Positions 1 to 11,957 of a stretch of DNA of 64,000 nucleotides are shown here, piece by piece (the first letter of the stretch is position 1; the number at the start of each line of letters is the position of its first letter). The stretch is from Owenia fusiformis (taxonomy: Eukaryota > Annelida > Polychaeta > Sabellida > Oweniidae), in contig CAIIXF020000011.1 in assembly GCA_903813345.2 (NCBI GenBank), positions 32,048,166 through 32,112,165 of the forward strand. Direction: 5' to 3'. The translations under genes were made by a program, and so were the position numbers. The notes beneath the pieces were generated by a model, which did no database searches, was not told the DNA's origin, and worked only from the letters and a program-made list of their open reading frames with translations.

Positions 1-1207
1 TGAATCAGTGGCAATTTTCAAATTTTGATATATTAAAAGAGGCTCTGTTGGTTAGATGGGAGAATTAGCTGCATGTTAAAGGTGGCGTTTTGCTCAGTTT
101 ATAACAAAATTGATATTTAGCCCGAAACAGTAATAAATATTAAGCAAATATTTCATTCTATGGAGGGCAATACCTACGGGCTGTGGGCAATACATATTGC
201 AAAAATCATTGAAGGTGCAGTTGTCAGAATCCCCTGGCGGGCAATACGCAGGGCAATAGGGATAAATATTTTATATGCCAATAATTCAGGGAGCTGTGAA
301 ATACGCTATGGTATTTTTAGTCCCATGGTACTGAATTAGCCAATCAAATCACATGATTAATAGCAATGATGTAATAATTAGTGCTACTTCCATGAACACC
401 TGTTTTGTAGAATAAGATTCTGATTCTTGTAAAATAAATATGAAAATACAGGCACAAACAAAGTGCATTTCGAAACTCTGCTTTTGGATATTGATAAATT
501 GAATGATATTGGCTAAAAACTTCTGTCAGAATTGAAATAATTTTTCCCCAAGAAAAGTCAACATTTCAAAACAACAGCAATAGCTAGAACTATCCTATTT
601 AGATGTTTACTTGACAGTATGTAGAATTGGGGAATCCGGACAGAGAATATTAACAGAAGTAGAAAGATTGATAAAGAAAATGGAGTTTTAGTAATATGGA
701 ACATACTTATATGGAAACTGTAACATTATAAGATCTTGTCCAATTTCAGTCATACCTGATTATAAAGGACCATTTATGTTACAGCATCAGGGCATATTAC
801 GTATAATATTAAGTTACTTAGGTATAGGTTATAAATTATGACTGTCAACATTTCTACTGTGCCAAAATCATTCAACCAATTTTAAAATGGAATACGAGAA
901 CAAGATTTCTTATTTTAGGTTATATTCATATGTCTAATAATAATTGATATTAAACATATTTACTTTTATTGTTCTTATACACTAAACAGATTTGTTTAGA
1001 TATTATTTTAAGTTTCAACATAACAAACCACTATCCATATTGAAGGAATCACTGAAGGTACAGCATTTTGGAAATGTGTATTGCGAAATACTAAAAGGAG
1101 TTATACCTATACCTTGTTAACCATGAGTCAATGAATGCATCATATAATAGCTGCAAAATGATGCATTATGCAATTCATACATGTAATGATTTATTTTGCC
1201 ATATTAG
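1..1207. other. intergenic, no feature seen
   Basis: AT-rich sequence with stops in all frames. I see no exon-like reading frame, RNA gene or clear repeat here. Confidence 0.6.
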
Positions 1208-1212
1208 AATCA

Positions 1213-1541
1213 AGTATTGTATTGTATTTTGTTTACCACCAATGAAGGTGAGCAATACCTCTTGGGTATATCCCGTATATATACGGTCGTAATTTACGTA
1301 ATTATCCTGGAAGATAGACCCAGAAGTCCCTCCTTGAAGGAACTCTGTGTTCTTTTATGTGCACTTATACATAGACATACAAGTACACACCACAGCCTTT
1401 TGTACGAGTTGCGGACCACTCAGTCAAACACCCTGAAGTACTTCACGCAAACAAGCAAATTTAGTCTTGCCTGAACCGGGGATCGAATCCGGGACCTATT
1501 GCGTAAGAGGTACTTGCGCTACCGCTGAGCTACACGGGTGG
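1213..1541 (-). mobile_element. tRNA-derived SINE
   Basis: Read on the minus strand, the element opens with a tRNA-like head (1541 to 1470) that has recognisable A-box and B-box promoter sequences. An unrelated body follows, and it ends near 1213 in a short pentanucleotide tail of the TACAA type. That head, body and simple-repeat tail is the standard SINE layout, implying Pol III transcription and mobilisation by a LINE partner. Flanks at 1208-1218 (aatcaagtatt) and 1542-1552 (actcaaatatt) match at 9 of 11 positions and may be a decayed target-site duplication. The 85-codon reading frame across it is not a gene. Confidence 0.65.
1470..1541 (-). pseudogene. tRNA-like SINE head (not a functional tRNA)
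   Basis: The minus strand has an A box (TAGCTCAGCGGTAG) and a B-box-like GGATTCGATCC with a pairing T-arm stem. The two sides of the acceptor stem do not pair, and the anticodon stem is broken. A CTT (Lys) reading of the anticodon loop is possible but weak. I infer the promoter module of a SINE rather than a working tRNA. Confidence 0.6.
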
Positions 1542-1744
1542 ACTCAAATATTATCTTTAATCCATTGGATAGATCATGCATTACCTGATGTTGATGTATT
1601 GATAATAGAATCAATTAGTCAATTGTGAGACACCATTTGTCCGAGAAAATAAGAAATCTTAGTTATGTATTAAGGCAGGGCATAACATTTCACCTATCAT
1701 TTATTTATGTTTACTACATCCCCTTTACTAGTTAGTGTTACCTT

Positions 1745-1990
1745 CCCTTTTAAAGCGGAGTGAGATATCGTTGAAATGTGGCGCTCATGCACGATATATG
1801 AAAAAATTATCATACTCCATAGTTCCACTGTCATTTAAGCCTGATTTGGTACAAACGTCAAAGCATAATGTCAACTCTAAAGTAGTTTAATTCAATGAAA
1901 ATAAAAAAAATCTAAATCGACAATTACTGTCTGCGATCTTAGATGCCAAGGTTACGGCCGTTGCCTTCGCTTGGTGCTGATCAGTGTCCT
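1745..1990 (+). mobile_element. one-ended copy of the TIR element at 3.4-4.1 kb
   Basis: This segment aligns with 3905-4128 in the same order. Shared blocks are GATATCGTTGAA, GTCAAAG, AGTAGTTTAATTC, the ATCGACA block and the GGCCGTTGCCTTCG-type terminus. Only one arm is present, so it is a truncated copy or solo end. Confidence 0.6.
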
Positions 1991-3035
1991 TGCTCTGGTA
2001 CAAATTGTCATTGCCCTCTGTTTGTAACCCCTCCCTCCTTCTCGATTAAGGCCATGAATATGAAGATGATTTAGAGGTATTATGAGAGATACTAGTGAAG
2101 GGTTGTTTTATGATAAATGAGTTCATATAACTTAATCCAAATAAAATGGCTCTAACCCTGACAAATGTATTAATCAATTTTAACTCATAGCTCTTGATCA
2201 ATGGAACCATTCATGTTCTAGGTACAAGTCAATGAATACGACTTTGATAAATTAAAAAGACTAAGGACCTCTAAAAGTCTAAAAGACTAAAAGTTAATTT
2301 GACCATTGATGACCTATGATAGGGAAAGGTCATGATAACACTTATATAAAATATTTAAAGTATCTAATAATGATAATGAACATATTATAATGTTACACAA
2401 TGTTAGTAGATGCTAATTAAATGTCAATTGTTATTAGTGTAATATGTATTTTTCATTTAATGCTGCAACAATTACACAAGTACCAAAAAGTGCCACGCCC
2501 ACTTTTCCCTTAAAGCAGTTGTGTGTGACTACATGTGATAAATATTATTAATTTATGGGATCATTGTATCAAGTTTTTAGTGCTTTAGTGTGAATACATA
2601 CATATTAATTCAATTTTTGACAAAGTAGCAGCCACAAAATCCAAACAGATTTGCAAATATTTCACTTTGCGAACTAAAGGACACATTTGGGACGGGGTCA
2701 AATTGAGAAGATTGTGAGATATAAATACTGTTTCCATGGTAACCATATAAGTCAGAGATTGGAAATTTCTGGCACTGACTAACCATGGCATGCCCTACCC
2801 ACTATAAAACAATGAATATCTGATATGCATTAGTATTCTTTTTATTGGGTGGTATTAAAGTACCCCCAAGGTTTTGTTGGGGTAGGGGTATAAATTGGCC
2901 TGAGGGCCGTCTGCCACCCCTACATAAAGTCCAACTACCCAGAAAGTGTCCAGCATAATCATACAGATTGTTTGAAATATGTTGGAATGTGTGACCTTCC
3001 ATGAAAAGCCGAATGCATTTCTAGAGCACTTCTAC
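1991..3035. other. intergenic, no feature seen
   Basis: Non-coding AT-rich sequence. Two short minus-strand frames here (2585-2791 and 2802-3002) have no domain or splice support. Confidence 0.5.
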
Positions 3036-3320
3036 AGAATAGTCCACAGTCTATAGTGCGCTTATGGTCTATCGTCAAACTTAAGTGGTTCCAGGAGTGT
3101 ATTTTGGAATGGTTTCAGGCCTAATGAATGCGCTAATGGTCTCGGGTCAAACAGTTAAGGGTCCCAGGGTGTATATTGTTTAGTTTCAGCTTAAGGCCTA
3201 AAACGCTGGTTGTCAAAAGTCACACTTTAATGGTCCCAGGGGTGAGTATCATTAAAGTGGTTCCAGGCCTAATAGACTAGTGGTCTAAGGTCACACTTTA
3301 GTGTTTCTAGGGTATCCACA
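3036..3320. repeat. degenerate tandem repeat, period ~85 bp
   Basis: Three to four diverged units share the blocks CTAATGGTCT, GTCAAAC or GTCACAC, TTAAGTGGTT or TTTAGTG, CCAGGNGTGTAT and TTTCAGGCCTAA. The units have drifted, so the period is approximate. Confidence 0.5.
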
Positions 3321-3445
3321 TCATGATAAACCATACCATCTAATTTCTTCTCAGCCCTGAGATGATTTCAGGTGAAACAGAGAGATACTATGAGTATCAG
3401 AATGGGTATCCATTCTTTAGTGGCCGAACGTTACGCTTTACTAAC

Positions 3446-4128
3446 TGGTCCGTATCAAGCGAAGGTAACGGCCGTAACCTTCGCATCTAAGATTTTTGGA
3501 CGGTAATTGTCGATTTCGGTATTTTTAGTTTTCATCAAATTAAACTACTTTATAATTGACGTTATTCTTTGATATATTTGAATCGAATCAGGCTTATATG
3601 ATATGGGAACTCTGAAGTATGATAATTTGTTCACATATCTTACATCGCTTCTAGGGAAGGTAACTGGAAATGTATGATACGGTAACAGTCATGTTAGTTT
3701 TCAATACGCGGTAACTGGACAGCTTAGGTCTCAATAATAAACTCTCATAACGTTACCACATCACCATACATCAGTTACCTTATACCCTGCGTGCAGAGTC
3801 TAGTTAAACTACAGAAGACGAAGACGAAGCTCTGTTTTAAGAAGTGAAGTCAAACGAATGCAAAGGGTAGTTACCTTATCATCTGTAAACTAAAATCCCA
3901 GGTACCTTCCTTAAGAGGTGGAAGATATCGTTGAACTGTGGTGCTCACGCATAATAGTATACTCCAGAGTATCCTTGCCAGATGTGACTGATATACTTTA
4001 AATGTCAAAGGATTACGTCAATTGTGAAGTAGTTTAATTCGAAGAAAACTAAAAAATATCGAAATCGACACTTACCTTCCGCCATCTTTGATGCGAAGGT
4101 GACGGCCGTTACCTTCGTTTGATACCAG
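3446..4128. mobile_element. TIR element with ~200-bp inverted arms
   Basis: The left arm (about 3451-3640) is repeated inverted at about 3905-4124. Both ends carry a TATCAA(G/A)CGAAGGTAACG start followed by GGCCGT and CCTTCGCATC. They then continue through the block that reads ATTAAACTACTT in one orientation. There is no transposase reading frame, so it is non-autonomous. Confidence 0.65.
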
Positions 4129-5830
4129 GGCCGTCAGATGGGGGGGTGCGATGGGTGCGACCGCACCCCCCTTTGTCACCCCACAAAAAAAATTTGAAAA
4201 AAATGTTTTTTTTTGAAAAATATTTTTTTTGTAATTTTTTTTTCATTGACTCATACACTTTGAAAGTACCCAGAAAGCACCAAATAGCATCTTAAAATTG
4301 AAAAATTTTCTAGGGGTATTGGCCACCCCTCACACCCCCCACAAAACAATGGAAAGTTCTTTTATTTTAGTGTTTTGTCTCAGACACTTTTAAAGTGCCC
4401 AGACATCATCAAATAGCTCCTTGATATAGTTAGTGTTTCTGGGGGACTTGCTCCCCCTCTTGCATCTTGCACTTGCCCCCCCCCACTCTGGCGCCCCCCC
4501 CCCCCTCTGGCGCCCCCCCCCCCTCTGGCGCCCCCCCCCCCTTGACCCCCCCCCAAAAAAAATTGTGATTTTCTCAAATTCTTTAATTGACTCATACACT
4601 TTGAAAGTGCCCAGAAAGCACCAAAAAGCGTCGTAAAATTGTAAAATTTTCTAGGGGGAGTGGGCCACCCCTCACACCCCAAACAAAACAATGGAAAGTT
4701 CTAAATTTATTTTAGTGTTTTGTCTCAGACACTTTTAAATTGCCCAGACATCATCAAATAGCTCGATCCTTGATAAAGTTAATGATTCTGGAAGACTAAC
4801 ACTTACTCGTCCTCTGGCATCCCCACTCCACCTCCCCCTCTGGCAGCCCCCCCCCCCCCCCCTTAACACCCCAAAAAGTGCCCAGAAAGCACCAAATAGC
4901 ATCTTAAAATTGTAAAATTTTCTTGGGAAATAGGCACTTTTAGGCACAGACACTTTTAAAGTGCCCAAACTTCATCGATTAGCACCTTGATATTGTAAAT
5001 TTTGATATGGGGGACAAACACTTGCTCCCCCTCTGGCACCCCAGCCCCACCTCCCCCTCTGGCACCCCTCCCCCCTTTGACACCCCCAAAATTTGAAAAA
5101 AATTGTGATTGTTTTTCAATGTTTTTATTGACTAATACACTTTAAAAGTGCCCAGAAGCACCAAATACCATCTTTAAATTGTAAAATTTTCTAGGAGAGT
5201 TAGCCACCCCTCACATCCCCCACAAAACAAAAGAAAATATTCTGAATTTCATGTATTGTCTCAGACATTTTTTAAGTGCCCAGACATCATCAAATAGCAT
5301 ACTGGCACTCCACCCCACTTCACCCTCTCATCCTCTTTGACACCCCTAAAAGAATTTGAAAAAAAAATTCACATTTTTCTTATTGACTCATATCGCACAG
5401 GCGTACCAGATGGTTGCAAATTCGCTCCAAATACAACCAAATTTCAAAATTTTCCTGGGGGGAGAACCCCCAGACCCCCTAGGCCCTGAATGCTCAGTTT
5501 TTTATTCACTCAACTCTTATTCCCGTGGTGGTGGCGTACTACTTAGAAACTTACACATTGAAAGTGCCCAGAAAGCACCAAATAGCATCTCAAAACTGTA
5601 AAATTTTCTAGGGGGAGTGGACCACTCCTCATACCCCCCACAAAACGATTGGAACGTTTGGAAGTTGCATTTGTTAATTCCAAACCAATATAGGGAGTAA
5701 CTGACCCCCCCCCCCCCCCTCTGTCTTACGCGATTTGATTACGCGGCAAAAAAATGACAATTTTATATTCTCTTTAGTAAGCTAAAAACCGCACCCCCCT
5801 TGGAGAAAAGTGTCTTACGGGCCTGGATAC
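4128..5830. repeat. C-rich diverged tandem array
   Basis: The phrase GCCCAGAAAGCACCAAATA, followed by GTAAAATTTTCTAGGGGG and CACCCCTCACACCCC, recurs near 4269, 4609, 4870, 5150 and 5566. This gives units of about 260-415 bp. Each unit also holds a CAGACACTTTTAAAGTGCCC block and long C tracts. Several short reading frames here are by-products of the repeat. Confidence 0.7.
4470..4556 (-). repeat. poly-C/TCTGGCG minisatellite, G-quadruplex prone
   Basis: Runs of 8 to 14 C alternate with TCTGGCG three times on the plus strand, so the minus strand has at least four long G tracts with short loops. Similar C runs occur at 4845-4861 and 5704-5719. Confidence 0.7.
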
Positions 5831-8800
5831 TGATCAGTAACTTAAAACATAGGAGGGCTAATCACAACCAATAATAGTGGTTCCCATCATGGAGCTCTAG
5901 ACTAAGAAGTCCATGTTCCCATCTAAAAGCTGTCCCATACCCCATATTGTACAATTTGCACAACTGAACATTCATACCTCCCGTATTGAAGTCAGTCTGC
6001 CTAAATGTAATGAAATAAACTAATCCACTGATTAAATCATCATGCTAAAGCCGGATTGGCATTTTTTCTCATAATAGAGAGGGTCCGGAAAGTCAGAATG
6101 TGATGAACTCATTTGATTACTCTAATTGTTATCAATTCCCGAGTACTTCATCCAGGCCCGCAGAAATGATGGAAAGAAGTTCAAGATTGATCTGAATGTA
6201 CTATGAGACCCGCATCAATAACTTTTAGAAAGCAGAGTGTTGGATGAAGAGGGACTCTACTAAATCGGAAGGATCCGACTGTATCACCACATTCATTTCC
6301 AGGTGTTCACACTATGAAAGACCCATCATAAATTTAAAGGGACACATATTTTATCAGGAAAGAATATACGGGGCCTGAAGGCTAATATATGTTTCTTGTA
6401 GTTTAATTCGGTAATTGCATTGGCGATTACCCTTTACCTTCGTGCGACTACGCTTCTTCGCATCATATTCTTTACATCCCACTTTGATTTCCAGGTCTGC
6501 CTTTGATTTAGTTTCAAAAATATATTTTGGGCTTCGACATGTGAAAGAATACAGGTCCAGATGTTTCAACAGACAAAAATCTTCTGCCTCTGGAAAGTTA
6601 CGGTTAGATCGCCCACATTATCGCCATGGGAATTCTTTTATTGAATGTTTTTAGATTTATTGATCAAAGAAGTGACGTTCGTAGTTTTGGGGATTCAACG
6701 AGGTCCCTTGAGAAACATTGTCATGATTAATACTATATACATTTTCTTTGAGTATTTTGTCATAATGATTTACAAATTTGTGAATGTATCGTTTCTTTGC
6801 ACGTTGTACAAGGTCGAGGATGGCTTTCGTACATATTGATTCATACGATTTCAAATAAGCATAATTCATGGTCTTCATAAATATTCAAATTTTGTTTCAG
6901 GGAAAGATATAAAAATTAAAAAAATTAGGCCTGCAATATTGGAAAATTTACTTATTTTAAGATTGAAACTTTGCTTTACTTCTCTTGTTATTGCCGTTTC
7001 CAGGTTTCGCATCTTTCAAACGCCTCTGAATTTCTCCATTGACTATTCAATTCAACAGATAAACCCATATCTTTGTATATTATCTGATTATCGAAGCAAA
7101 TACTAGCATTAAAAACAGTTGATCAGTAGCTTGGGACAATTTGGTAGCTACCATCAAGATAAATAGCGTATCCTGATCAGGTATCTGATCTAATTCAATT
7201 TTGCTAAAATGTTTTTTCTAATAAAATCTCCGTTCGTTTGACTAATGCAGAGATAGCTTTTACAGGCAATTACGTAATGACTCGCTTCCTCAATTTCTTT
7301 TGTTGAAGTCGTTGTACTTTTCTACTGTTAGTGTAAGAATAAATCATTATGCCAAAACGTCATATAAAAATATTTCAATATCTATTCAAGCTGGTACTTT
7401 TGCTCGATTAATAACCCATCCTCCAAATACCGGTTTTTACCCCATCCGCAAGTTTACTCTGCGGATCTTTGTAACTCTGCATCCGGATGATGATAAGATT
7501 TTCATACCCCTCCTCTGCAAAAGCCCGGATGAAAGCCGTATCAAAGAAACGGTTTGCTTAGTTCGTCATTGACTTCAATTCTGCACAATTTCATACTTGG
7601 ATAAACTGAGATGTAATGCAAAATCTATTCAAATGATACCTTTTCATGCTGTAATGAAGGCTATTCATGCAGTGGCTTCAATTTCCTTTCACTTCACTCC
7701 TCAAGGCTCACAACGTAATTCAATGCAACTCAATTGCTTCAAACGATACGTTCTGCATACTGTAATAAGTCTATTCTTCATCATTATAATATTTGTGATT
7801 CCAAGCGGTCTCTCTGGAAACAAGTTTGTTTACTTTGCATTGTTTTCACAAGTGCCGAAAAACAAAGGGCAAAAACTCTAACAAGTGAAGTAACCCAGTG
7901 GCTGATCCGAGCATCAAAAGGAGGTGGGCGTAAAGAATTGCCCAATTTACGTGGGTAGACAGACTTCCCCCCCCTCCCCCTCCTTCAGATCCGCCAGTGT
8001 AAGCAGTCATAACAAATCCCCATTATCCCAGAATATGATCTTATCTCCAAAGAGACAATGTCGAACACTCCCTCACACCTTTATTTTACAAGCAACCTTT
8101 CCGTACCAGACTTACTTGTTTACTTGATATTGTTTTGCTGGATGATGAATGTAGCTAAACCCTCGTGTAGATACTAGCTAACAAATTCATTTGAAAATGA
8201 TTAAATGGAAATAGTTATTTTCTGTGCTGTTCTTCGTTTGTAAGATAATTATATAATAACATATGTAATTGGTAATGAACAATTAACAAATTGACACGTG
8301 TACGTGGTTAAAGGCTCTCACTTATCATAATTGTCCGGCGTTTACACCATACCTACCTCCGCATTTGTTTATTTCTTCAATTTTCTCGGAATGTGTCTGA
8401 AGAAACACTTCAAACAGTTAAACAGATGCAAATTATGGAGTTATTTCTTATTGTCCCATAAAATTACCAGTTTCTATGAGGGTCAATGTAATTCGTAAAT
8501 ACCTTTTCCCCTGAATCCATGCGTTCTCCCAGCAGTTTCGTACAGAGCGATTCTTCTTCCTCTGCAGAAGGAAGGATGCGCGATGACATTGAGCGAAATG
8601 CTTAGAGATTGATTTATCACATCTCATTTCTTGACACCACACACTAATTGAAATTGCTATGGTATAACATGATGGAAACGATTGGATTGACGTTTTATTT
8701 TCAGCTGATATTTTCTTTAGAATATTCAATCCGTGAACAACCATTTAAATGTTAACAAAGATTGATGAGACCCTTGGCACTTTCACACGGTGACATTTAG

Positions 8801-9059
8801 TGTTCCCTGCATTGCAAATTCGTATTAAAGTAGCTGAACCTCTAACTTTGTTCCTGAAACACGCCAAAACCATATTATAAATACTCATTCAAAACTATTT
8901 AAACCCCACCCGGGTTTCGACACAATAGAATGAACTGCAGTTTATTATAAAGAATATACATATACAAAGAAGAGTGCATTCTTTTTCTATTGTTTTTAAA
9001 GAATGTCCACTGGCAAGCTATCCAAAAGCAGTGTGACACAAAAGACGATTGACTGGCAC
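5831..9059. other. intergenic, no supported gene
   Basis: Several 60-98-codon frames lie here (for example 6354-6569 minus, 7300-7572 plus, 8448-8744 minus). None has a recognisable domain, compositional bias or convincing splice context. A C-rich stretch at 7969-7985 resembles the dispersed G/C-run fragment at 12.9-13.1 kb. Confidence 0.5.
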
Positions 9060-9217
9060 ATGCAGTGCACAAAAGCTGAACTAATTATACCCTATTTAGT
9101 TATTCAATAGTAAGAAGTAAACACAAAAAAATCAAATCTTAAACTGTACCTGGCCTGTAACATGCAGTACACTGAAGCTGAACTAATTACACCCACTCAC
9201 TTCTCAATACACTAACC

Positions 9218-9335
9218 TCATAGTCAATACAAAAGAAATCAGTTTTCATAAATGTGGATCATGGGCCACTTACCTTTCATAGTCAATACAAAAGAAATCA
9301 GTTTTCATAAATGTGGATCATGGGCCACTTACCTT
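9218..9335. repeat. perfect 59-bp direct duplication
   Basis: The block starting TCATAGTCAATACAAAAG and ending CACTTACCTT is present twice back to back (9218-9276 and 9277-9335) with no visible difference, so the duplication is recent. Just upstream, GAAGCTGAACTAATTA-type sequence occurs near 9073 and 9174, an older imperfect duplication. Confidence 0.85.
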
Positions 9336-9364
9336 TCATAAGAGTCGGTGTGTGGTTTTATTTA

Positions 9365-9460
9365 GATAAACCATTCGTATTGGGTGTTGGAAGAATTAAT
9401 AGTCTCGGTCTTGCGGCCTAGACTATTATATATCCTAATACCCAATACTCATAGTTTATC
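9365..9460. mobile_element. 96-bp foldback (palindromic MITE)
   Basis: GATAAACCATTCGTATTGGGT on the left pairs imperfectly with ACCCAATACTCATAGTTTATC on the right. The match extends inward to AATAGTC/GACTATT. There is no coding content. Confidence 0.6.
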
Positions 9461-10253
9461 CCTAACATAAAAACTGATATACAACTATTTACTATATTGA
9501 CCTATAACCAGAATCATCAGGGCGTGGCACACGATATAATGACTTTAGCGAGGGGCTATACTCTCTTGAAACGTATAGTTACGGGGTTGGGGTACACAAT
9601 GCGAGTGAATCGTGCAATGTGATCGACTCGGTCTTCTTTAGAGAAAATGTTTTATTTTCTACTAAATATTTTTTAGTAAACTATCAATAATAGACACAGT
9701 GTACGCACGTTTCAAGTTGATGTTACGACTTTATAATGAGGACATGATATACTTCATCACACAAAAAGCTGACACTTTTAAAGGTTAATTCTACGTAGGT
9801 CACAGAGACAGCGACTTTGGAATTGTGATTTCCATTTTATAATAAGATTAGTCCTTGCATCCAGGCGTTTTTCTTTATTTTTAGAAGAAACACCAAAGGA
9901 TTATAATAACAAGAAATCAAGACTATGCACTATAGTCGGACATAACAATGCCAGTAGACACTGTTTCTACGTAAAATCAATGCTTTGATACTGGGCAAGG
10001 AAGATTTGCTCCCAGGGTTCCAACTTGATATTTGATTTTGATCAATGACAACATTGAAAATGTTATTTTCTGATATTAAAACTGACTAAAAAATAATTAG
10101 CGATCCAAAAGATTAGAACTGATGCCTCATCACCTGTTGCGTGTTTTGATTTTTTTGTTTAGAATTAAGACCAAAACTCGCGATTTATGTTTTAAAGTGA
10201 AAAAATTAAGGCTATTTGACTTTGAATTTTGTAATCTCGACATGACTCTCCAT

Positions 10254-10327
10254 CACGGATAGTGGGAAGTCCTCCATCTAGGAGAAATAATATAATAGTA
10301 ATATATGGAGGACTTCCCATAACCGTG
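10254..10327. repeat. short inverted repeat
   Basis: CACGGATAGTGGGAAGTCC and GGACTTCCCATAACCGTG form arms of about 23 bp around a 26-bp AT-rich loop. The sequence just downstream (10374-10391) reads AGAATATCGAGTTGGAAC, also found at 24,464-24,481 inside another foldback, so both are probably pieces of one repeat family. Confidence 0.6.
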
Positions 10328-10399
10328 CTCTCCATATATTATGATAGAATGGAAAAGATGCTGTCCCGGTGATAGAATATCGAGTTGGAACTGCGGGTT

Positions 10400-11497
10400 T
10401 GCTTCCTCACGTTACGTTTTGGAACATGTGCTTACTTGGACTGTAGGATATTCACCTGATTACTTGCCTTCTAACGAAACAAATAAAACACAAGTTCTTC
10501 ATGTGGGTGTTTTTTTATATTTAACATTTATAATAAGAGGAGGGAAAGCCCCAGAGTTTAAAGATGACAGACATAATTACCTCTCTTGCTTACCACCTTC
10601 GTTCGTTCGAATTTTCATCGGCTAGTTATCAAATATTACACTTCGATGGGATGTTTTAATTGATATATGCATATTCCGTACACCTTTCCTTATCTTGATG
10701 TGAAATGAGAAGCTATGATATTGGTTAACACGCCAGAAATGAACATAATATTATTCGAAGCGTATTGGTTGAAGACCACAGTAGAGTTTCCCATAGGTGG
10801 CCATTATAACATTTTACCCTGTATCTTATTAACGATTAGTATCCAAGCCTAGTGCAACATACCACAGTGTTCGGGAGAGACTCGCCTAGACTGCTATAAC
10901 AATCTTACCATGGGTTGTCCACCGAATTTTTGAGATAAATAAACTTGAAGACACTAACCCCCTCTATCGTCAGATTTCTCAGAGAATTCTGGTAAAATCA
11001 CCAAGGTCAAAATCACTCCGCCACCAGCTTAAAATGAGATTTCCCACTGAACTTTGGCATGTTTTCAGATAAATCAGGACCTACCTTATAAATATTTAGT
11101 CCCAATTCACTTCCCAAACGCCAAATGGCGCTCCAATGGGGTAGGAAAGGAGAAAAATGACTTTTTATACAGAAAACCAAATCACTAACGGTAACCGCTA
11201 GTGTCCTTACTCAGGACTATATCCATTTCGAAAATTTTGAAACCGCCATTGATGACGTCATTTGTTTGTCGACTTTTGACCAATCAGCGACGATGTCATC
11301 TCAATACAGATTTACGTTATAAGCGTATGTCATCTTTGAACCCTGGTGTTTCTCCCCCTCTGATTTATAATTTGACCTGCAGTATCAAATTTGACCTTCA
11401 GATGACCTCGACACGTCATGACGTATCATTAATGCCCTGTTGTCCTTACACATAATTTATAATTCAACCTGACTGGACGAATCAGTCACATTATTGT
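10400..11497. other. intergenic, no feature seen
   Basis: I see no exon or repeat here. The frame at 10341-10625 has no domain and starts in repeat-derived sequence. Confidence 0.5.
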
Positions 11498-11957
11498 CCC
11501 GATTTTTATACTTTTTTGGAAATAACAAGAAAAATGAAGAATTAAAGGCGGGTGACACAAAAATGCCACCCGCTAATTTTGGAATGACTTTCTCAGTAAT
11601 GAAGGGATCTTCATGATATTTTACGTGTATATGTGTGGAGTGTTCAATGGAAAAAACACTGGTATGCCCAATAAGTGAGTCAGTTCACCAAAGATAAAAT
11701 ACGGTAATTGAGTACTTATGACATATTAATGAGTATATATGTACTTTTGATCATTTTTTATGATTTCACCGAGAGCATACCTGGATGGTGTTGATTAACA
11801 ACCTTTCTTCCACTGAACACTCTGTCTTCACAGAAATCATATAGATTCCTTCATTATTAGAAAAGATATTCCAAAATTAGTGGATGGGATTTTTTGTGTC
11901 ACCCGCCTGTAATTCTTCATTTTTTCTCGTTATTTCCAAAAAGTATAAAAATCAGGA
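11498..11957. mobile_element. 460-bp TIR element, arms ~110 bp
   Basis: The left end (GATTTTTATACTTTTTTGG, then ATGAAGAATTA, GGCGGGTGACACAAAAA and CTAATTTTGGAAT) recurs inverted at the right end up to 11,957. The middle is unrelated AT-rich DNA. No transposase is present and I could not define a target-site duplication. Confidence 0.7.

Noticed and set aside
4380-4691. 103-codon Gly-rich minus frame and neighbours
   Set aside because: Translation of C-run repeats; no independent support.
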